From contig NZ_OZ242344.1 of NCBI RefSeq assembly GCF_965208485.1, forward strand, positions 3,410,001 through 3,474,000: a stretch of DNA of 64,000 bases, written 5' to 3'. Within the stretch, counting starts at the first letter, position 1. Every line of letters starts with the position of its first letter. The translations under genes were made by a program, and so were the position numbers. Below, piece by piece: positions 43,791 through 51,532 of the stretch. The stretch is from Poriferisodalis sp965208485 (GTDB taxonomy: Bacteria > Actinomycetota > Acidimicrobiia > Acidimicrobiales > Poriferisodalaceae). The notes below the pieces were generated by a model that saw only the letters and a list, made by a program, of their open reading frames with translations, was not told the DNA's origin and did no database searches.

Positions 43791-44142
43791 TGCGCCTCCC
43801 CCCGTTTCCTGTTGCGCTTGGGTTGCCGTCAATCCCTTGACGAGCCCAATTGGGGAAGACCGTAACACATTCGCAATGTTGCGGCCGACTATCTACCGCC
43901 AGATGGGTGAATCTTGAACCTTGCGGGCGGTCGGCAGGCCAAGGAGCTGAGCCGGTAGGCGAAGCTGTGGCCCGAGCGGCTCGTGAGCGGAGCGAACAAG
44001 AGCGGGAATCAACAGGTGCGACAACGGAAGGGTGGACGTGCTGGCGCGGCTCCCACGAAGCTGAGCCGGCGAGCGAGACCGCGGCCCGGGCGGCCGCAAC
44101 CGGACGGCGCACTGCTGTCCGTCGCGGTGCGGCTCGTTCTCG
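43791..44142. other. 352-base gap with an imperfect direct repeat
   Basis: The gap between amt and the next minus-strand gene holds no convincing gene. Two 36-base stretches (43945-43980 and 44059-44094) are imperfect direct repeats sharing AGCTGAGCCGG and GGCCCG-GCGGC. The amt promoter should lie in the half nearest 43790, but I could not pick clear hexamers. Confidence 0.4.
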
Positions 44143-44523
44143 TCAGCTCTCGCCGGGCTCGATGAATTCGATCTCAGTCACGGCGCCTGTTGCGGCATCG
44201 ACGACCACCGCGGCCTGCCGCAGGAAGTCGTCGCGGTCACCGGCAGGATCAGCCAGCGTGAACACCACTGCCCACGCCGGCCGCGGCGGGAAGCCCCGTC
44301 GGATGAGCCGGATCTCGGACCGGTCGGGCTCGAATCTCTCGGGTGTTGCCTCGAGTGCGGCTCGTGCCACCGCGATGGCGTCCTCTTGCTCCACTTCGAC
44401 ACCGGAGCATCCGTCGAAGAAGATCAAGATCACCAGCAGCAGTGCCCCGGTCCCGACGAGCACCCACTTGCGATTTCCCAGGGTGCGTCGCGTCGGCGGC
44501 TCGTCGGGGGATGTCTCAGTCAT
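44143..44523 (-). CDS. Membrane-anchored hypothetical protein
   Basis: The 126-residue protein has a polar, Pro/Arg-rich N-terminus, one membrane span (WVLVGTGALLLVILIFF) and an extracytoplasmic domain with VEQEDAIAVARAALEAT and AWAVVFTLADPAG, which resembles a PepSY-like fold. The last part (AAVVVDAATGAVTEIEFIE) fits this too. It is a single gene between amt and a two-gene unit. Function unknown; PepSY-like domains often inhibit proteases or bind the wall. Confidence 0.7.
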   Translation of the reverse strand: MTETSPDEPPTRRTLGNRKWVLVGTGALLLVILIFFDGCSGVEVEQEDAIAVARAALEATPERFEPDRSEIRLIRRGFPPRPAWAVVFTLADPAGDRDDFLRQAAVVVDAATGAVTEIEFIEPGES

Positions 44524-44660
44524 GTTCCTCGGTCATGTCGCCTTCTTCGGTCATGTCGCTGCTTGCTCGGTGCCGGCAGTTCTCACCGGACGGTCGGGTC
44601 GCTGCCGACGGGAAGACAGTCGGGGTGCTGTCGGAGGCGCGGACCGGTGCAGGCGGCAGC

Positions 44661-44888
44661 TCACGACTCGCTCTCAGACCGCGGAACGAGCCGCAGGACG
44701 AGATAGCCGACCACATGCGTGAGCGCCACGAACGACACCCACCACAGCAGCACCTTGAGCCGGTAGTCCCGTTCGCGGCATTCCCAGTAGGTCAGCGCGA
44801 GCGCGCCGGCGAGCAGCAGCCACAGCATCACGCTCTGCGCGACGCCTTGGCGTTGGCTGATGAACTCGATCAGGAGCAGCAGTCCCAT
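44661..44888 (-). CDS. 75-residue membrane protein next to the XRE regulator
   Basis: This small gene lies four bases after the XRE-cupin regulator gene and reads MGLLLLIEFISQRQG, then a span (VMLWLLLAGALALTYW), a charged loop (ECRERDYRLK) and a second span (VLLWWVSFVALTHVVGYLVL). It has two to three membrane segments. It is probably in one transcript with the regulator. The family is not recognised. Confidence 0.65.
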   Translation of the reverse strand: MGLLLLIEFISQRQGVAQSVMLWLLLAGALALTYWECRERDYRLKVLLWWVSFVALTHVVGYLVLRLVPRSESES

Positions 44889-44892
44889 TGGC

Positions 44893-45585
44893 TCATCCCC
44901 CTGCCGCTGCGCGCGATTCGCTGGCCGGGTACACCTTGATGGAGATGAACCGGACTGGCAACTCGACCAGCTCCACCGGGCCATGGGCCACCTCGCCGTG
45001 GATCTGCATGGTGTCGCCCGTATTGAGCAGGTAGGACTTGCCGCCGTAGCCGTAGCTGAGCGAGCCCTCGAGGACGTGGAGGAACTCCACGCCGGGGTGC
45101 TGGTAGAGCGGGAAGACGCCACCCGGCTCGGTGATGGTGGTGATCATCGGCTCGATGACCCGATTCGGTCCTCGCAAGGTGCCGAGGTCTTGGTAGAGCC
45201 GGTCGGGTCCGCCGCGGTCGTGGTGGATCTCGTGGCCTTCGCCCGCCCGGACGATGACCAGGTCGTGCTCCTCGTCGAGGCCCCGGAACAGCGCCGTCAC
45301 GGGCACCTTCGCCGTTCCGGCCAGGCGCGCGAGCGTCGACAGGCTGGGTGCGCTCTGGCCGTGCTCGATCTTGGAGAGCATCCCCAGCGAGATGCCGGCG
45401 TCGTTGGCGAACGCCGACATGGTCATGTTCAACGCTTGGCGGAGCTCGCGCACTCGGCTGCCGACGACGCGGCAGAGCTCGGCGGTGGTCAACGGTGAGT
45501 CGATGGCTGATTCCGCGAGGCTCAGCGAGTCGGGGCCGTCGAGGTCGGTGAGCTCGCTGGGGTCTTCCCGCTGGACCGGGTTCAT
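44893..45585 (-). CDS. XRE-family regulator with cupin sensor domain
   Basis: The 230-residue regulator has a helix-turn-helix at about 32-85 (VGSRVRELRQALNMTMSAFA, AGISLGMLSKIEHGQSAPSL) and a C-terminal cupin domain (QHPGVEFLHVLEGSLSYGYG, LNTGDTMQIHGEVAHGP). XRE-cupin regulators of this type often control amino-acid and polyamine use. Its place close to the amt/tdm/tmm block allows a role there. Divergent promoters are not obvious; the upstream gene is 55 bases away on the same strand. Confidence 0.93.
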   Translation of the reverse strand: MNPVQREDPSELTDLDGPDSLSLAESAIDSPLTTAELCRVVGSRVRELRQALNMTMSAFANDAGISLGMLSKIEHGQSAPSLSTLARLAGTAKVPVTALFRGLDEEHDLVIVRAGEGHEIHHDRGGPDRLYQDLGTLRGPNRVIEPMITTITEPGGVFPLYQHPGVEFLHVLEGSLSYGYGGKSYLLNTGDTMQIHGEVAHGPVELVELPVRFISIKVYPASESRAAAGG

Positions 45586-45640
45586 CGCCCTGATAGTGCC
45601 AGATGGCGGTTGCTGGCCGGTGCGCCCGCGGCCTCAGTCC

Positions 45641-46627
45641 TCAGCCGCCGAGGTCGGCGGCTGCGGCAAAGGTTCGAAGCTCCCGCTCGACACTGCCCAT
45701 GGGCTGGAAGGCGACCTCGGTGATGCCTGCGGCGGCGAGTCGTTCCATTCGTTCGGGTACCTCGCTGGCGTGGCACACGAAGGGGGCGATGCGCAGCGAG
45801 TCGGGGGTGAGCACCTGGCGGTCGATGGCGTTGAGCTCGGTGAGATGGCCTTCGTGGAGTGAGAGGTGGAGGGTGTCGGGATCCATGTCGCCGGTGACTT
45901 CGGCGAAGCGGTCGGCATTGGGCAGCGTGCTGAGCCGGGCGTCGCGCTGTTCCAGGAATGCGTGGTACGCGACGCTCACGCCTGGTCCGGCGGTGTCGAG
46001 CACCCGCGGCGACTCGATCGTCTCGTCGTCGTCCATGATCGTTCCGAAGCCAAGCAGGATGACGTCGTCGATGCCGGTGTAGTCAGCATCGGGACGGGGC
46101 CGCGAGGTGAACACGCCGCAGCCCATCTCAGCCGCCGCGGCGAGGCCACGCGGACCGTTCACGGCGACGATCCACGGCACCTCGATGGGCCGCTCGACCG
46201 CTTGGCCCGGCCAATGCAGCATGCGCGCCGCCCTGCCGTCGACCAAGACGATCTCGCCTCGCAGCAGCGCTTGGGTGTCGGCGACCATCTGCGGGAAGTC
46301 CGCCCAGCGCAGCGGCTTCTGGCCCATGGCCCGGCGGCCGGTGAAGCCGGTGCCGGCGCCCACGATCACCCTGTCGGGACCGACGAGCCCGACCAATGTC
46401 GCGATCGCCGATGCGGTCGTCATCGGGTGGCGCAGCGAGGGGATCAGCACGCCAGTACCCAAGCGGATGCGGTTCGTGCGGACGCCGGCCAGCGCGAGCG
46501 TCATCCAGACGTCGAGCTGCAGCGCCGGTGTGTCGTACACCCAGGCGGTCTCGTAGCCCAGCTCCTCGGCCAGCACGATGTGGTCGGGCGTGTCGGGAAC
46601 CGGCGGGAATGCGGCAGAGATCTTCAT
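45641..46627 (-). CDS. LLM-class flavin/F420-dependent oxidoreductase
   Basis: The 328-residue TIM-barrel protein of the luciferase-like monooxygenase family starts MKISAAFPPVPDTPDHIV and has LAEELGYETAWVYDTPAL, RIRLGTGVLIPSLRHP and FTGRRAMGQKP. Many actinobacterial members use F420. ATG 46627 is chosen; an upstream in-frame start at 46660 adds 11 unlike residues. It is divergent from a PPOX-family gene at 46709 with an 81-base gap between them. The substrate is unknown. Confidence 0.88.
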   Translation of the reverse strand: MKISAAFPPVPDTPDHIVLAEELGYETAWVYDTPALQLDVWMTLALAGVRTNRIRLGTGVLIPSLRHPMTTASAIATLVGLVGPDRVIVGAGTGFTGRRAMGQKPLRWADFPQMVADTQALLRGEIVLVDGRAARMLHWPGQAVERPIEVPWIVAVNGPRGLAAAAEMGCGVFTSRPRPDADYTGIDDVILLGFGTIMDDDETIESPRVLDTAGPGVSVAYHAFLEQRDARLSTLPNADRFAEVTGDMDPDTLHLSLHEGHLTELNAIDRQVLTPDSLRIAPFVCHASEVPERMERLAAAGITEVAFQPMGSVERELRTFAAAADLGG

Positions 46628-46708
46628 GGCGGCAGTCTCGCGGAACACGCCGAGCTGCACCCGGCTGCCGCTCCGGCTTCACGGGGCCGTGTATGCGAGG
46701 CTGCCGCA

Positions 46709-47116
46709 ATGGAGATTTCCCAGGGCCTCGACTATGTACGCGACAACGACCAGGCGGTGCTGGCCACCAAAGCACCCGATGGCAGCCCGCAGCTGTCGCC
46801 CGTGACGCTGGCCGTTGTGGACGACACGGTGGTCATGAGCACGCGGGAGACGGCGTTCAAGACCAGGAACCTGCGCCGTGATCCGCAGTCGTGGCTCTGT
46901 GTGTTTCCCCGGAAGTGGCTGGGCCGCTGGGTCCAGCTCGAGTGCCAGGCCGAGATCATCTCCGGCGAGTCGGCGCTCGATCCGCTGGTCGAGTACTACC
47001 GGACTCTGCAGGGCGAGCACCCCGACTGGGACGACTACCGCCGCGCAATGGTGGAGGACCAGCGCTGCCTCGTCCGTTTCCACATCACCAAGGCCGGCCC
47101 CGACCAGCACGGCTGA
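46709..47116 (+). CDS. PPOX-class F420-dependent oxidoreductase
   Basis: The 135-residue split-barrel protein begins MEISQGLDYVRDNDQAVLAT and has the family strand pattern PQLSPVTLAVVDDTVVMSTR, AFKTRNLRRDPQSWLCVFP, and WVQLECQAEII. Length is typical of F420-dependent PPOX proteins. The coding frame is open far upstream, but the family N-terminus fits the ATG at 46709. It is divergent from the LLM gene. The substrate is unknown. Confidence 0.88.
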   Translation: MEISQGLDYVRDNDQAVLATKAPDGSPQLSPVTLAVVDDTVVMSTRETAFKTRNLRRDPQSWLCVFPRKWLGRWVQLECQAEIISGESALDPLVEYYRTLQGEHPDWDDYRRAMVEDQRCLVRFHITKAGPDQHG

Positions 47117-47182
47117 GCCGGCGGGCGCGGCGAGGTGCTGCGCTGACGCAGAGCGTTGGCCGGCAATCCTGAGCTGCGGTGC

Positions 47183-48094
47183 TCACTCCCAGTTGAAGGC
47201 GGCGTCGGGCCGTCGCGCCCACCCGGCCTGGCCGACTTGGCGCATGTCGGTGCCCAGGCGAGCCATCTGTGCGGCGTAGAGCTCGGCGCCGACGTGGTGC
47301 CACATGCCGTGGCCCGGGAATACCCACTCGGCGCGCAACTCGGACAACCGGTCCATCGAATCGGCGAGAGCGGCCCATGAGTAGAAGGTCTGCTCAGGCG
47401 TGACATCGAGTTCGCCCCGGCGGTGGTTCCAGTGCAGCGTGTCGCCGGTGAACAGCCACCGGTTGTCGATGTGGAAGACGACCGAGCCCTCGGTGTGGCC
47501 GGGCACCTGTAGTGCCACGGCGCCCGGCGACACCTCGGTGGGACCCTTGCCCTCCAAAACGACTGTGGCGTAGGGCGCCGCGTCGGCGTCAGCGGCGTGG
47601 ATCCACACCTGCGCGCCGTAGCGCTCGGCCCACTTGTCGGCATCGGCCACGTCGTCTCGATGGCTGAGCAGCACATGCTCGATGCCGCCGAGGTCGTCGA
47701 CGCGCTCGGCGAGGCTGCGCAGGTAGCGGGGCGAGTCGACCATGAGGTTTCCGTCGGGTCGTTCGACAAGGTACGAGTGCGCTCCGAACGAGGATCGGGC
47801 GTTGTGGCCCAGCGCCCAGACGCCTGGTGTCATCTGGTGGGGGAACGATGGGTCAGGCGGTCGGCGGATCTCCATGTTGCCGATCGACTGAGTTGGGCAG
47901 GCCTCGGCAGCCCGCCACAGCGCAGCAGATTCCTCAGGGCTGTTCGGCTGGCGGGCCAGGTATGAGCGCCCGTCGCTGTCCATCTCGATGAGCCCCGGCG
48001 CCCAGTGCCGGGCGACGTCGCAGCCAATGCAGCGCGTATCGACGAACCACGGACCCTCGACGTTGTCGGGATGCGCGGAATCGAGACGTGCCAT
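47183..48094 (-). CDS. MBL-fold hydrolase with N-terminal ferredoxin-like domain
   Basis: The 303-residue protein starts with a ferredoxin-like domain (about 10-75) having Cys in FVDTRCIGCDVARHWAP and EACPTQSIG. A metallo-beta-lactamase domain follows: LLSHRDDVADADKW, ALQVPGHTEGSVVFH, LFTGDTLHW and VFPGHGMWHH. The first metal motif is the HRDDxxD variant and the usual last His is Ala here, so metal binding may be altered. The natural substrate of this subfamily is not established. The next gene upstream on the minus strand is the truncated DUF35 copy, 75 bases away. Confidence 0.85.
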   Translation of the reverse strand: MARLDSAHPDNVEGPWFVDTRCIGCDVARHWAPGLIEMDSDGRSYLARQPNSPEESAALWRAAEACPTQSIGNMEIRRPPDPSFPHQMTPGVWALGHNARSSFGAHSYLVERPDGNLMVDSPRYLRSLAERVDDLGGIEHVLLSHRDDVADADKWAERYGAQVWIHAADADAAPYATVVLEGKGPTEVSPGAVALQVPGHTEGSVVFHIDNRWLFTGDTLHWNHRRGELDVTPEQTFYSWAALADSMDRLSELRAEWVFPGHGMWHHVGAELYAAQMARLGTDMRQVGQAGWARRPDAAFNWE

Positions 48095-48169
48095 CGTATG
48101 CGCCCCCTCATGCCTCTCGCCCGAATGCTAAGCCGGGCCGATTGCCCTAGAGCGAAGCCGTTTGGGCGT

Positions 48170-48410
48170 TCAACCGCCGGGCACCTGCCAGTGGACGAGG
48201 GTGTAGGGCGGGTCGCCGTCGTCGTGGTCCTCGAAGACGGCCTCGACATTGCTGCCGATGACGATGTCCTGCATCGGATCGCCGAGCAGGTTGCCGAGCA
48301 AGCGCAGATTGTCGGCGTGGGGCAGCTCGATGAGCACCACGGTGTAGGGACCGCAGTCGGCCAGCACCGGATGCACCGGGTGATGCACCCGCTGCCAGGA
48401 GTAGATGCGG
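48170..48410 (-). pseudogene. Truncated DUF35 (OB-fold) gene, C-terminal part
   Basis: The last 80 codons match the intact DUF35 gene at 63384-63842 at about 85% protein identity (RIYSWQRVHHPVHP, VELPHADNLR-type, VEAVFEDHD, PPYTLVHWQV). The match starts at 48410, so the N-terminal zinc ribbon and the start codon are missing. An open frame runs to 48550 but with unrelated sequence. With the intact copy it brackets the 15-kb island 48.4-63.4 kb. Confidence 0.85.
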
Positions 48411-48550
48411 TCGGTCGGCTTGGCCGCCGCGGTCCTGCGGCGGGGTCTCGGGTCATGGGCATCTAGGTGTTGCTCAGGCGCCTGGAAATCAAGTTCGTAG
48501 GCTTGTCGTGAACACAGCGTTCGACTGAGTAGCCAGATAGCTGCGGGCAA

Positions 48551-49075
48551 ATGGGCACACCTAGCGAGTCAGAAACGTGGGGACCGTCTGCGATGGACCC
48601 GAGAATTCCGGCGCTGCTGCGTGTAGCGCTCAGCAGCTACGCAAGTCAGTACATCGACGACAAGTCGGACACCTTCGCGAGCCAATTCCTGATGTGGGCA
48701 GTTTGGGAGGTGCTGGGCCCTCCCGGGCATGGAGACGATGCACGTCCAAGCGACGCGTTAGACACGTACAGCGATTGGTTTCAGCGAATTCGTCAAGGCC
48801 AGCTTGACCCCGACGTGATGCCAGTTGTCGATGACGTGTCCGCTGAGGAGCTCATCGTGTGCATCGAGCTTGGGCGCGCGTTGGCGGACAGGGAGAGGGC
48901 AACCACGGCTCATGTCGATCATCGGTTCGAGCACGGCGACGGCCTCGATCCGCAGTTGATTCAACGTGATGATCAGCTCCAGACGGAGTACACGCGTGCG
49001 CAAGCGGAACTGCTGGAAGCGGTCCGCAAGATTGAGGAGACCACGCGGTCGACTGACTCTGGTACGCCTTCCTGA
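48551..49075 (+). CDS. Hypothetical protein, 174 residues
   Basis: I do not recognise this protein. It is acidic and mostly helical. The part from RIPALLRVALSSYASQYIDD to TFASQFLMWAVWEVLGPPG looks like a folded N-terminal domain; the C-terminal third (TEYTRAQAELLEAVRKIEE) is probably a coiled coil. No signal or membrane segment. A second ATG in frame lies at 48593. It is the first gene inside the defence-type island and has lower GC than the flanking metabolic genes. Confidence 0.6.
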   Translation: MGTPSESETWGPSAMDPRIPALLRVALSSYASQYIDDKSDTFASQFLMWAVWEVLGPPGHGDDARPSDALDTYSDWFQRIRQGQLDPDVMPVVDDVSAEELIVCIELGRALADRERATTAHVDHRFEHGDGLDPQLIQRDDQLQTEYTRAQAELLEAVRKIEETTRSTDSGTPS

Positions 49076-49156
49076 GACGGGGGCGGCATTTTCTTGGTGG
49101 TGCAAGCCCGCTCGGTGAGTTGGACAGACGTAGACGTTCGTTAGCTTGCCATCGCG

Positions 49157-49891
49157 ATGGCGGAACGCAAGTGCCGAACGGATGAGCTAGCAGCGCTCGA
49201 CGCAATTTGCCAGGTCGAGGAAGTCTCTCGCCACGAGTGGTTAGCTGAAACGAATGGGCGAACTCCGGACCTTCGGTTGGAACTGGCGGATGGCCGAACG
49301 GTATTCGCAGAGGTGACGCTGGCCACCAGACGAGCGGACCGGGAACTGCGTGGAGCCGCCAAGAAGATGCAGCCGTACCGAGACGCGAGGTTGAGGTTCG
49401 AGTGGCAGGTGGTCATCGCTGACGAGCATTCGGATGAGCGGGCGCGCCGCGGTCGCCTGCTCAAGGACCTGATCGCTTCGCTTTCAATAGCGCTCGCCCA
49501 TATCGAGAGTCAGGGCGGATCACCTGAGATGATGATGCGCAGCGCGTTCGCAGTCCTCGACCCCGCGCCATATCACCCCCATTTGAGCTCGTCTGGCGGC
49601 CCGATGCGCCAGTGGGCTTTGGAGTGTCCGAGGGACAAATCCCTGGAGGAGTGGCTTCGACACGACTACATGCCGATTTGTGACTATTGGTACCCGCCTG
49701 ACATCGAAGATCTTCTGCTGCACGACCTGGAACCGCGCGAGGCGCGAGTGCTGAGCCCGCCAGCGACTCCCCGGGAGGGCACCATCGGCGGGATCTACGT
49801 GCACACAATGACGACCGAGTCAGGCTTCATGGCTGGTGGGACGGATCAATTGGTGCCTGTCATTCGGAACGCAATCGAGAAGAAGCAAGAT
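49157..49891 (+). pseudogene. 5-prime part of a nuclease-like gene split by the IS
   Basis: Codons 1-245 of a gene cut by the ISL3-type element. From ATG 49157 it reads MAERKCRTDELAALDAICQV, then TPDLRLELADGRTVFAEVTL, which resembles the core of a PD-(D/E)xK-type nuclease (Asp then Glu on a second strand), though the final Lys is not in place. Reading past the IS boundary adds 11 foreign codons to a stop at 49927. Joined to 51247-51510 and counting the target duplication once, the ancestral protein would be 332 residues. The function is not known; its island context suggests defence. Confidence 0.8.
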
Positions 49892-51238
49892 GGTCCTTCG
49901 CCTTTTTGTGGGATGAGGGGCGGTTGAGGGTCCGCTTGTAGGGGTCGAGGCCCTGCTGGGATCGGTGTTTGAGAGACGCCGAACCCCAGGGGGCCTCGAT
50001 GAAGCGTGATGTTATGTCGGTGCGGCTGTGGCTGCCGCGTATTGAGGTGCTGGAGGTCGCGGTCGACGCGCCTTTGGAGCTGGTGGTGCGGGTGCGCTCG
50101 GCGGTGCGTCGCCCCGAGTGCCCGGGTTGTGGGACGCCGAGCGGGAGGGTCCATGACCGCCGGGACCGCGAGATCCGCGACTTGGAGGTGTCGGGCCGGC
50201 CGACCACGTTGGTGTGGGATCGGCGGCGGATGGTGTGCGAGCCGTGCGGGCGGCGGTTCATGGAGGACCATCCGGCGTTCGAGGGCAGCGTCACGGCGCG
50301 TCTGGCGCGGCGGGTGGTCCAGGACGCACGCGCGATGACGGTCAACGCGGCAGCCAAGCGCCATCAGGTGGGCTGGAAGCTGGTCAATGCTTTGGTGGTC
50401 GCCTATGCGGGGCTGGTCGCCGGTCATCGACGCCGCCGACGGTGCCGTGTTCTGTTGGTGGACGAGACCTCGATCCGCAAGCGGCACCGCTATGTGACGG
50501 TGCTCGTGAACGGCGACACCGGCGAGGTGCTCGCCATGGTGCCGCATCGCAACAGCCAAGCCCTGTCGGGGTTTCTGGCTGCTCAGGGCCACAAATGGTG
50601 CAAAGGCGTCAAAGTCGTGGTGTCCGACGGTTCCAAGGCATACAAGGCCGCCATCGAGGCGCGGCTCGGCCACGCCCGCCACGTGCTGGACCGGTTCCAT
50701 GTGATCCGATGGTTCGCCGCCGGGCTGACCGCGGTGCGCCGAGACGTGCAGCGCCGCCCCGAAGGCTCCAAGCCTGTGTTCGACCGCGACGTGTTCCGGG
50801 CCAGGTTCTTGCTCATGAGACGGCCCGACAAGCTCGACGCCGCCGAACGCCAACGGCTCGAGGAGCTGTTCGCCGCCCACCCGCGGCTCAAAGCCGCGTG
50901 GGACGCGCTCGGCGAGCTGCACGGCCTCTATCTCGCCAAGGACCGAAAGGGCGCCCTCGAAGCGCTCGACCGGTTCGCGGACATCTACGGCACCGGGCTG
51001 ATCCCCGAGTTCAGCGACACAGTCGACACCTTCTTGGCGTGGCACCCCCAGATCCTCGACTGGCACCAAGCCGGCCGGCCCAGCAACGGACCCATCGAAG
51101 GAACCAACAACCTGCTGCAGATCCTGCGCCGCAAAGCCCACGGCTTCACCAACTACACGAACTTCGAAGCCCGCGGCCTGCTACTAACCTGACCCCGCCG
51201 AACCCAGCAGCCCGAATCCCACAAAAGGACGAAGGCTC
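49892..51238 (+). mobile_element. ISL3-family insertion sequence, complete
   Basis: A 1347-bp element with about 28-bp imperfect terminal inverted repeats (49892-49919 and 51211-51238, both ending in CCTTCG and GTGGGAT) and an intact transposase. It is flanked by a perfect 8-bp direct repeat AGCAAGAT (49884-49891 and 51239-51246), the size typical of the ISL3 family. The intact ends, intact transposase and exact target duplication indicate a recent insertion. A solo 56-base copy of the left end is at 13488-13543. Confidence 0.95.
49999..51192 (+). CDS. ISL3-family transposase
   Basis: The 397-residue transposase has an N-terminal zinc ribbon (CPGCGTP and CEPCGRRF) and a helix-turn-helix. The DDE catalytic domain shows VLLVDETSIRKRHRYVTVLV (first Asp), VVVSDGSKAYKAAIEARLG with HVLDRFHVIRWF (second Asp), and SNGPIEGTNNLLQILRRKAH (Glu). 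ATG 49999 is chosen with AGGGGG upstream; an earlier in-frame start at 49969 has no ribosome binding site. The gene looks fully functional and fills most of the IS. Confidence 0.95.
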   Translation: MKRDVMSVRLWLPRIEVLEVAVDAPLELVVRVRSAVRRPECPGCGTPSGRVHDRRDREIRDLEVSGRPTTLVWDRRRMVCEPCGRRFMEDHPAFEGSVTARLARRVVQDARAMTVNAAAKRHQVGWKLVNALVVAYAGLVAGHRRRRRCRVLLVDETSIRKRHRYVTVLVNGDTGEVLAMVPHRNSQALSGFLAAQGHKWCKGVKVVVSDGSKAYKAAIEARLGHARHVLDRFHVIRWFAAGLTAVRRDVQRRPEGSKPVFDRDVFRARFLLMRRPDKLDAAERQRLEELFAAHPRLKAAWDALGELHGLYLAKDRKGALEALDRFADIYGTGLIPEFSDTVDTFLAWHPQILDWHQAGRPSNGPIEGTNNLLQILRRKAHGFTNYTNFEARGLLLT

Positions 51239-51246
51239 AGCAAGAT

Positions 51247-51510
51247 TGGGGACAGCTCAGGAACGTCGACGGAGATCGGTGGCTTGTGGTCGTTCTGGAT
51301 GTTCTCAACGCTCTCGGACAGCTGGAAGAGGCATGCGAACCCGATACGCCCAACTCGGCAGCAGAACTGGGTGGGGTTGAGTTCTCAGAGGTCGACGAGG
51401 TCTGGGCACTCGGCAAGACGTTTCACGGTGAACGCCTCACTATCGCTCGCTTCGCGAACTCGGGCTCTCAACCCGAGCTGCTGACTGTGCCGAATCTTCG
51501 CCGTCGATGA
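51247..51510 (+). pseudogene. 3-prime part of the nuclease-like gene split by the IS
   Basis: Right after the second AGCAAGAT, the frame of the split gene resumes: WGQLRNVDGDRWLVVVLDVL, then EVDEVWALGKTFHGERLTIA, and ends at the TGA 51508-51510. The frame fits the 5-prime part exactly when one target copy is removed. It ends 22 bases before the end of the hsdR gene on the other strand. Confidence 0.85.
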
Positions 51511-51532
51511 GTGCTCTGGAGAACAGCGAGAA

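Noticed and set aside
45866..46708. Long open frame upstream of the PPOX-family protein in the same frame
   Set aside because: It is the antisense shadow of the LLM oxidoreductase gene; the family match begins only at the ATG 46709.
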